From positions 1 through 64,000 of the forward strand of contig JANFAH010000103.1 of the NCBI GenBank assembly GCA_024663395.1: a stretch of DNA of 64,000 nt. The letters run 5' to 3'. The notes beneath the pieces are model-generated. The model saw only the letters and a list, made by a program, of their open reading frames with translations, was not told where the DNA came from and did no database searches. The position numbers were made by a program, and so were the translations under genes. The number at the start of each line of letters is the position of its first letter. Within the stretch, counting starts at the first letter, position 1. The stretch is from Pisolithus tinctorius (Eukaryota > Basidiomycota > Agaricomycetes > Boletales > Pisolithaceae). Shown here in pieces: positions 56,071-64,000 of the stretch.

Positions 56071-57423
56071 ATGCTCGGCCTCAAAATTCCGTGCCGAGGC
56101 TCGCCCAAAGCACCGAGCTTCTCTGGGCGCCCCGAGGACCTTCAAAGTTATTTTGATGACATAATCGACTTCTGTGATGGATTCAGCCTCTCGGACGGGC
56201 TCGCGCGCATCAAATTTGCACTCAAATATGCGCCTTTTGAGTCAGCTGACCTCTGGTCCCACCTCGCGGAGAGTAGCAATGGAGATTGGGCTCGTTTTAC
56301 CTCGGAAGTCACTCAGCAGTATCCAGAATTACAGGAGGTCACCCGAAACAAGTTCTACAAACTTCGCAAGGCACTCACAAGCTCAGACACCATCTCGACA
56401 TCATCCCTGGGTGAATATTACCACATTTTTTGTCGCTTTTCGTTGTCTCTCGAGAAGGAACATGGGCCGCTACCCCACCTAACATCCAGCTTCTTTTATG
56501 GATTCCCGCCCGAGTTCAGACAAGAGCTTCTTGAGTTTCATGACCCACCAGCTCAAACCTTTACTGTACCTAGCCTTATAGCTGCAGCAGGACGGGTTCT
56601 CGCACTCGGTGATGGCCTCTGGAAGAGCCACAAGGTCGACAGTTCACGCGCGCAGCCACCACAAGCCTCGGACAGCTGTACACCCTGCCGTTCGTATTCG
56701 TTCTGCTTCTTCTGCGGACTTTCGGGCCATATTCGGGCTGGTTGCCGTTCGTACAAGTCGTATTTAGCTTCGGGAAAGTGTCTACTCGTAAATGGCCGTG
56801 TTGTTCTACCTACAGCACTGGAAATCCCGCGCAAAGTTGCCGGACGGACTCTGCGAGACCGTCTCGACAACTGGTCTTTGCTGACAAGCCAGCTCGAGGC
56901 TCGTACAGGCCCATCGCCTGCTCGCTCGCTTTCACCCACAGCCGCACCCTCTCGAAGCGTATTTGACACACCGTCGCACGCACCTGTTCAGATGAGTGTC
57001 GTGTATACTCAGCCCCCGTCTGCTATCCAGCCCAAGTCGCCCGTTCGGTCTCGTCGCTCGTCAACCGAGCGCTCTCGTAGCTCACCACGTGCGCAGCCAC
57101 AGTTGAGGTGGCCGCGTCGCCGAGGCCAATCGCCCTCGTGTCCTCGTTCACGTCCGCACTCGCAGACTCGAATGGGTTTGTACAGGCGTTCGAAGGGTAC
57201 ATTCATACCGATCCAGTTGTATGCCTGCAGCTCGAGACACTATCGTAATCGAAGATGCTCGTATTCACATTCGACCAGTAGCTCATCCACTTCCTCCTTG
57301 TCCTCATCCTCATGCTCACGCTCTTGCTCACATTCAAGGAAGGTGCGTTCACACGCCTGTTCCAAGCTGAAGCGGTCGCGCAGCCGCAGCCGCATGCCCC
57401 GGCGCTCTCGAAGAGCGTGTTAA
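56071..57423 (+). CDS. gag: Gag of element T
   Basis: Starts MLGLKIPCRG at 56071 (an in-frame ATG at 56008 exists but lies in leader-like sequence). Retrotransposon Gag capsid region (LQSYFDDIIDFC, ARIKFALKYAPFE, EYYHIFCRFSLSL, FFYGFPPEFRQELLEF), then a CX2CX4HX4C knuckle (CFFCGLSGHIRAGC), then a long Arg/Ser-rich basic tail (SRSRMPRRSRR). Intact and rich in CpG codons, unlike its neighbours. No pol follows. Confidence 0.85.
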   Translation: MLGLKIPCRGSPKAPSFSGRPEDLQSYFDDIIDFCDGFSLSDGLARIKFALKYAPFESADLWSHLAESSNGDWARFTSEVTQQYPELQEVTRNKFYKLRKALTSSDTISTSSLGEYYHIFCRFSLSLEKEHGPLPHLTSSFFYGFPPEFRQELLEFHDPPAQTFTVPSLIAAAGRVLALGDGLWKSHKVDSSRAQPPQASDSCTPCRSYSFCFFCGLSGHIRAGCRSYKSYLASGKCLLVNGRVVLPTALEIPRKVAGRTLRDRLDNWSLLTSQLEARTGPSPARSLSPTAAPSRSVFDTPSHAPVQMSVVYTQPPSAIQPKSPVRSRRSSTERSRSSPRAQPQLRWPRRRGQSPSCPRSRPHSQTRMGLYRRSKGTFIPIQLYACSSRHYRNRRCSYSHSTSSSSTSSLSSSSCSRSCSHSRKVRSHACSKLKRSRSRSRMPRRSRRAC

Positions 57424-59209
57424 CGCTTCGTATCGCACGAGTTATGTTACGTTTTTCGTTTCTTTTTTTTGTTTATGGATCTTACAGTATCTCGTACGGA
57501 TTTACCTATGTCGTTATGCGGAGTTTTCAGTACATTGGATATATTTAATTTTTCTTTTGTTTCGTTCTGTGTTTTTCCCCCCCAGGCTTGAGTCCCTCGC
57601 AGAACGCCGACCAGCAGCACACTCGGCGCTGTCTCGTGTTGTACACAGCGCCTCGCATCTGTGGATACAGTTCCCTCAAGGCATGCCATCGACGAGACCA
57701 CAGTAGACACAGCCCGCCACCTGGCAAGACCGGTGTTCCCCTCCCTCGTGTTGAGCGCGTATCTCGCCCGTTTCTCCGCCAGGCCTCTCGCGTTTTGGGG
57801 ACATGATATTACTCGACGAGACCTTTCCAGAGAGCCCAAGAATGTTCCAGCGCGCTCAGTGGTTCCGGAGTTATTTCGCATTTTTGGTGCATGAGGTCTT
57901 CTGACTGTAACTCATTTGTGCCGCATCTCTCGCCTTTTGGCATGCTGGTACTACTCGACGAGACCTTTCCAGGGATACAAAGAATGTTTTGGCACGTGCA
58001 GCGGTTTCGGAGGTATTCGTGTTTTTGTGAGAAGGTCACCTCGAGGTCTTGCTGCAGTAGCTCGCGCAGTTCTGCGCCGTTCCTCTCGCTTTTCAGGTCG
58101 TTCATCCCTCTCGCTGAGCCCTTCCTGGGGAAACCTGCTTTGTAAAATTCCGCGCAACCGTTGTCGAGATATCAGCATTTTCATATCCAGAGGGTTTTGA
58201 GATGGTTTTGCTTATAACTCAGGATCAGCTGATCCAATCGGCGTGTTTACTCGTTCTCCCTGTTCGCCCACGAATCCTCTACCGCCTCCCGGAGTTTCGT
58301 GTTGATCGTCCCAGCCGTTGTTGTGCGAGTCGACCCCTTCTCCCTGCCCTTGAGGTCCTCTTGTCATACCTCGCGCACTCGAGCGCCGTTCCTCTCGCTT
58401 TTCTGGCAGTCCGTTCCCCTCATGCAGCCCTTTCCGGGGATACCTCTTTTGTCAAATTCCGCGCAGACATCGTCGAGATATGCTCATTTTCGTGGTTAGA
58501 GGCACTTTTGGACATCTTTGCGAATATCTTAGGCCTGCCTAGACGGATTCCCTCCGTCTCTTTTTCAGCATGTTCGCTACATTCCCCTTCATCGTTACTG
58601 GCAGTTTCGCCGCATCCCGAGCGTCCGTTGTTGGCCTGCAGTGTTCCCCTTTTCAGTCAACAACGCTGTATGCATGATAACTCGCCCATTTCACCGCCGG
58701 ACCTCTCGCTTTTCGGGGACTTTGTAATACTCATCGAGGGCTTTCTGACGGTATATCATACATCGCGCTCTCTGCCGCCGTTGTGGAGATACACCCCATT
58801 TTGTTGTTGCAGACACTTTAGGACGACTCTGCGAGTATCTCGCTCATCTCTCGACCGTATCTCTCGCTTTTCGGGATCCCGATGCTACCATTCGACAGCT
58901 TCAGAATGGTAGCTTTTCTGTTGTCGTCGCTGCAGAACTCGTGGCTACATTTGGTTTTTGGTGAACGAGGGTACCCATGGGTGGATTTGTGGATATCTCA
59001 GGATCGGGCATGCGGATTCTCTCTGCTCGTTTTGCAAGGTACTCGCTGCATTCCCTTCTGTCATCATATCTCGTATTGCGGCATTCCGAGCACCCGTTTT
59101 TCATCAACGAGTCGTTGTCTCACCTCCTCCCTCGTGACCATGGATTATTGTGTAGTCAAGCTGCCTTCGGGTTGACTGGGGACAGTCAAGATCTCGAGTA
59201 CCCCTGGGA
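57424..59209 (+). repeat. Non-coding interior of element T with degenerate repeats
   Basis: About six diverged modules between roughly 57.75 and 58.9 kb share CTCTCGCTTTTCGGG, GAGACCTTTCCAGGGATAC and GTCGAGATATC...CATTTTCG blocks. No coding motif is recognised. The hairpin TGACTGGGGACAGTCA (59173-59188) precedes the 3' LTR by 21 nt. Confidence 0.65.
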
Positions 59210-59558
59210 TGTAGGGAATGTAATTTCCCTACTGGGGGAATTGTTTTATTTTGATGATTTTACTTTATTTTGTTCTAGCTATCCCTCTGCTACTTGTTCT
59301 TAGGGTTTCGCTTTTTTTTGTTGCTTAGTCAGCACTACCTAGTGACTGGCATAGTTAGTTTTCCTTAAAAAAAAATAGACGAGTTACCACAGACCAGAGG
59401 TGAGTTCGAGCAGGTCGTTTCCCTGCACCCAGACAGCCATAGAAGCCTTCAGACGACTACCAGGATCTTGCTAGGCTATAGAAGCCCCTTTTGGCCTACT
59501 CATTCCCCTCAGATCTCATCATTCCCCTCACTCATCCTCTTAAATCTCTTTTCCTACA
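59210..59558 (+). repeat. 3' LTR of element T
   Basis: 349 bp, nearly identical to the 5' LTR, followed by the target duplication CTGG. Confidence 0.93.
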
Positions 59559-62500
59559 CTGGGATAGCTGGAGTGAAATTCTTGGATGAGTTCAGAAGCA
59601 TTGTCAAGCTCTGTAGTGAGTACCCAAGTAGTTTCTTCATCAGTCCCCTCATAGCCAGTCCACTGGACTAGATACTGTAACCAACACCAGCAATGCCGGT
59701 CGACCTTAGAGTCAAGGATTTCTGCTACCTCGAACTCTAGTTCACCGTCGACTTTCACTGGTGGGGGTGGTGGTTGAGTCCAGTTTGGGATTGTGTTAGG
59801 GATGGCCAGCTCGAGTTGGGAAACATGGAAGACTGGGTGCACCACGCACATTGAGTCCAGCAGGCGCAGTGTGAAAGAGTGGGTACTGGCCTGAGCTATG
59901 ACCAGGTATGGCCCAAGGTTCTTCTCCAAGAGTTTCTTGGAAGGCTGGGTTGACTGGAAATATTTAGCTTTGACATACACCTGGTCACCAACCTTGAAGT
60001 CCGGGGCCGGCATGCGTTTAGCATCAGCCGGTCCTTGGTAGTGTTGTTGTGCAAGGGTCATCTCCTCACATAGGTACTGGTGCAATGCATCTAGATCGAC
60101 TGCATAATCGTGAGCCCAAGCGGAGGTAAGATCGTGCTCAGGGTATACTGAGATGTTGGGATGGAAGCCCTTATTAGTGAAAAAGGGTGAAACACTGGTA
60201 GTAGCGCTAGGGGCATTATTATAAGCGAACTCGGCCAAGGGTAATAGGTCGGCCCAGTTGTCCTGCTGGTAGTTGCAGTACACTCGGAGGTATTGTTCTA
60301 GGGTCTGGTTGGTCCTTTCAGTCTGGCCATCACCTTCGGGGTGGTAGCCCAAGGTGAAATGTAAGCGCATATCCAAGGCCTTACCGAGTGACCGGAAGAA
60401 GTGAGACACAAACTCTGAGCCTCAATCTGAGGTTACATGGGCTGGCACTCCATGCTTTGAAAAGACATGGAGTAGGAATAGTTTGGCGAGTTCTGGGGCT
60501 GTTATGGTGTCGTGGGTGGGGATGAATATGGCCTGCTTGGAAAGCTGGTCAACTACAACGAGGATGGCCATGAAGCCAGTTGAGGCCAGAAGTTGCTCAA
60601 TGAAATCCATAGAGATGGAATTCCATGGTTTCTCCAGCACCGGAAGTTGCTTGAGGAGACCGTATGGCCAATGGCGGGGAACCTTAGCCCAAGCGCAGGC
60701 TGTGCAAGACCGGACATAGTCCTTGACAAAGGTCCTGAGGCTGGGCCAGGTATATTCATGCCATATGAGCTCTAGTGTGCGGTTTTGGCCGAAGTGGCCA
60801 GACAGAGGGTGGTCATGCTTGAGGCACAAGACCCTAAGGTGGAGGTCATTTGAGTCTGGCATGTAGATCCTTCCATCAAGCCAAAGGAAGCCAATGTCAT
60901 CTACTGACCACCAGGGATCAGACATGTCAGACAGATGGATTTGTGAGACCGGGTTGTCCGGCAGTGCAGTCAGGATATCATTATGAAGCTTCTCAACATC
61001 CATTAAGGCAACTGCTCATAAGACTGGGTACTCTAGGTAAGTTGCACAAAGGGAGACCACTAGCTGCTCCTGGGTGAAAACCGGTCTCAGGTTTTGTGGG
61101 TTCACTCGGGCATAGCCACTATCCCCCTCTTTGGGGTAGATGTCCCATCGTCTAGTTAGGGCGTCGGGCTTAGCTCCAAGCTTACTGGGCCTGAATCTGA
61201 TGATCATATTAAACTGAGAAAGGAATTCCGACCAGCAAGCTTGGCAGCAGGTGAGTACTTTAGAGGTGGAGAAGTACTCGAGGTTCTTGTGGTCGGTAAC
61301 AACATCAACCGGTGAGGCCGAGCCCTCAAGGTAGTGACGCCAGGTCCGGAATGCTTCAAAAATTGCAAGCAATTCCTTATCATGGGTGTCATAATTCAAT
61401 TCCAGGGCCATCAGAGTCCGGGAGTAGAAAGCGACCGGGTGAATCTGGCCATCGCTGCAAGTAATAGACAGAATGCTGGTGATGGTGTAGTCCAATGCAT
61501 CGGTCTCAACGGTGATAGGGACCCCGGGGATAAAATGAGTTAAGACCGGCACAGTGGTGAAGGCGGCCTTGAGGTTATTAAATGACTGGCGACACTCCTC
61601 TGAGAAGTTCCAAGGAGCACCCTTGCAGGTAAGCCGAGTCAGCGGTACAACAATGTCCGAGTAGTTAAAGATAAAACAGCAGTAAAAATTGGTGAAGCTG
61701 AGGAAAGATTGAATGTCCTTGACCTTGCAAGGCTCAGGCCAGTCGCAGATGGTCTGGACCTTTTCCTTGGACATCGTGAGGCCAGCAGGGGAGAGGTGGA
61801 ACCCGAGGTATTCGACCAAGTCTGAGTGAAACTCACATTTCTCTGGCTTTGCATAAAGGCCGTGAAGCCAAAGCCAACAGAGTACCTCTCGGACATGCTG
61901 CTTGTGAGACTCCTTATCTCTGGAGTAGATCAAGATGTCATCTAGGTAGACGACCACACAGACATCTAACATATCTGCGAAGATAGTGTTGACGAAGTGC
62001 TGGAAGGCAGCTGGGGCATTGGTGAGGCTGAAAGGCATCACTAACCACTCATAGGATCCATACTGAGTCCGGAATGCGGTCTTCCATTCATCACCTGGGG
62101 CAATCCGGACGAGATGGTAGGCATGCCAAAGATCAATTTTAGTATAGATCTTGGCTCGGCTTGGTGAATCCAAGAGGTCGGAGATGAGCAGTAGTGGGTA
62201 TCAGTCCTTCTTAGTGATTTTGTTCAGGCTGCAGAAGTCTACACAGAGCCGGAGGGTGCCATCCTTCTTTTTGACAAAGAGGACTGGTGCAGCATAAGGG
62301 GAGGAGGTAGGCTGAATGAAACTGGTAGTAAGGTTTTCATCGATGAAAGTCCGGAGAGCTTGGAGCTCAACTGGGGACAGTGAGTAGATGGTGCCGAGGG
62401 GCAGGGTTGTTCCTTCTTCGAGCTCTATCTTTAGGTCATACTCCTGGTGTGGTGGGAGTGCCGAGGCCTTGGCCTTGCTGAATACATCGGCGAAGTCATG

Positions 62501-63252
62501 GTACTCTTCTGGTACATTGGGTAAGGCCAGAGGAGAGGAAGCCGAGGCCAATCGGGCTTGAGCTGAGTCTGAGGGGTGGAGCTGAAGTTGGAACTGGACG
62601 GATCCTTCTAGTTTGCAGGCATGCACAAAAGCAGCTGCATTGATTAGGGAAACAAGAGGGGCCTTCAGGGGGGTGCGAGCCGGGGAGTCAGAGACCAGTA
62701 CAAATGGTGCAAGGCCGGGTTGGTCGCTAGGACCGGAGTCAGGAAGGCCGGTGGAGACCAGGCTTATGGGGGGTGTCGACAGGGTTGGCATTCCTTGTGC
62801 AGGAGTCCGGAATGTTAGACTGCCCAATACCCAATCAATCAATGGATTGTAGCGGGTGAGCCAGTCATGTCTGAGAACTACTCTACACTCAGAATCCAAT
62901 GGGGCTAGATACAGGGTTACCGGGGTGACATCGCTGGATGCAAAGCGGATGTTGACATCTACTGCTTGGGTTATGGTAAAGGTGGACATTCCATTGAAAA
63001 GCCAGAGTCGGATTGGGGAGACCAAGTAAGGGGTAAATGAATGTTGATTAGCAAAATGATTATCTATAAAACAGTGAGTGGAACCGGAGTCCACTAAAGT
63101 ACGAAGCCGAGGTAAATCTGGGTTTTCTAATGTGACATAGGGGGTTAAAGAGTTCAGACTGGAAAGAGCGGATGCGTTGAGACGAGCCTCCAAGTTTGCA
63201 CAACTGGAGTCAACGCAGCTCCCAGATTGTGTGGAGTCCTGGGAGCTGCTAC

Positions 63253-63262
63253 CTATTTTTTT
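63253..63262 (-). promoter_or_regulatory. Candidate -1 frameshift site, gag/pol of C
   Basis: A AAA AAA directly before the TAG of gag, with pol in the -1 frame, exactly as in B. Confidence 0.65.
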
Positions 63263-64000
63263 GTCTTGGGGGTAGTACCCGAGCCTGAGGCTGGTGCGGC
63301 CTTGGTGGTGGCCGCAGTGTGAGCTTTGGCCTTTCCAGCTTTTTTGGGGCATTTGTCAGTGAAATGACTGGACCCTCCGCAGAACATGCAGAGGTTTCCA
63401 TCTAGGTGATGCTTGCATTCTTCAGGGGTAAGCTTTCCATCTTTGCCGAGTTTGCTAGGCTCGGGCTTGGACGAATTGCTGTTATTATTGTTGCCTGGCT
63501 TCAATGAAGTCGGCTTGGGGGAAGATCCGGAGTTATTATTGTTGCTGCTGGTCTTGGACTTATCCTGGCCGGTCTTGGGCTGGTTGTTGTTGCCAGAGCC
63601 TCTGGACTTGTTGTTGTTGCCATTGGAGGAGCTCTGGTGCTTACTTGCCCATTGGACCTCTTCCTTGTGCTCCCAATAGTGCGCATCTATTTCTTGGGTG
63701 AGGTGGCGGAGCTCGTGAAGTGTCTGGGGTTTGCCAACTCGACAGACCTCATCCTTGATTCGGTCTGGGAGGCTGGAATAGAAGTGGTGGCACAGCGCAC
63801 CATCACCATAGCCTCAGACTTGTGAGGCAAGCCAATTGAAGTCAACTACATATTTATTAATGCACTGACTTTCCTTCATGTGCAAGTGGTCGAGTTGGCT
63901 CTCGGTGTCAGCAACCAGGTCATGAGGGCCAAAGGTGGTTTGCAACTCTAGGACAAACTCCCTCCAGGAGTCCATCCAGAGAGGCCAGTCATCGGGGTCA
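63253..64000 (-). pseudogene. gag: Gag of chromovirus C, partial
   Basis: C-terminal part of Gag with the Ser/Asn-rich linker and the [14 protein letters not shown] knuckle, ending KTKK and TAG at 63253-63255 after an A7 run (63256-63262). A TGA near 63822 replaces the CGA of element B. The N-terminus lies outside the window. Confidence 0.82.

Larger units (their letters stand above)
55497..59558 (+). mobile_element. Gag-only LTR retrotransposon T (TR-GAG-like), nested in C
   Basis: Direct LTRs of 348 and 349 bp with TG...CA ends differ at only about five sites. A 4-bp duplication CTGG flanks the element (55493-55496 and 59559-59562). The primer site TGGAGCCCACCGCGAGG follows the 5' LTR. The interior of 3.4 kb holds one gag ORF and about 1.8 kb without RT, RNase H or integrase. 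Its LTR ends and primer site match element D, a likely helper family. Confidence 0.93.
55471..63262 (-). pseudogene. Pol polyprotein of chromovirus C
   Basis: One frame on the minus strand: protease ([11 protein letters not shown]), RT with [11 protein letters not shown] at about 61.95 kb, RNase H, integrase (HHCC, D-D-E) and a complete chromodomain (LQYLVQWTGYEG) near 59.65 kb. TGA stops occur at about 62202, 61015 and 60422, with no indels. The last codons (SKPGPYQ) and stop at 55471-55473 lie beyond the nested element T (55497-59558). Confidence 0.9.
53613..64000 (-). mobile_element. Ty3/gypsy chromovirus C, 5' end outside the window
   Basis: Same family as B: 3' LTR (53613-54137), antisense accessory gene, pol and gag on the minus strand, with gag-only LTR element T nested at 55497-59558. 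The 5' LTR would lie beyond 64000. Inserted in copia G. Confidence 0.9.

Overview
This 64 kb window looks like a transposon nest from a filamentous fungus, most likely a basidiomycete (Agaricomycete-type). The evidence is chromodomain Ty3 elements, GAL4-type zinc-cluster proteins, introns of about 47-60 nt with GTRAGT donors, and internal stops that are mostly CGA to TGA. I found no intact housekeeping gene, rRNA or functional host tRNA. Almost every base belongs to a retrotransposon, a DNA-transposon relict or a decayed multicopy gene.

Layout. 1-2360: 3' end of chromovirus A (+). 2361-4626: decayed gene family I (-). 4632-15274: complete chromovirus B (-), with two 525-bp LTRs, TSD ATAAC, and a 3.1-kb TIR transposon inside the last codons of pol. 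15284-16843: a solo LTR and low-information repeats. 16844-34494: a heavily rearranged block holding copia fragments P1 and P2, many 290-bp copia LTRs, decayed gene H, a relocated inverted 3' part of Ty3 element D, and a 2,033-bp inverted duplication. 34495-41135: rest of element D (-). 41136-41653: a miniature LTR element (TRIM) whose LTR contains a tRNA-shaped sequence. 41654-47224: decayed genes, another TRIM LTR, and LTR element K. 47225-50035: copia P3. 50036-50605: chromovirus relict. 50606-53612: copia G, carrying a solo LTR. 53613-64000: chromovirus C (-), carrying a nested gag-only LTR element (T, 55497-59558).

The main biological theme is that the Ty3 elements carry an antisense, intron-containing accessory gene between pol and the 3' LTR. 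Its product has an acidic or coiled-coil N-terminus and a Zn2Cys6-type cysteine pattern. It is seen in chromoviruses A, B and C and in a fourth relict, and separately in the unrelated Ty3 family D. Two copies (C and D) are fully open while the adjacent pol genes carry stops. Chromovirus B appears to be self-primed (Tf1/sushi style) and to use a -1 frameshift on an A7 run to make Gag-Pol. The TRIM and the copias share a primer-binding site matching the anticodon arm of initiator tRNA-Met, so the TRIM could be mobilised by copia proteins.
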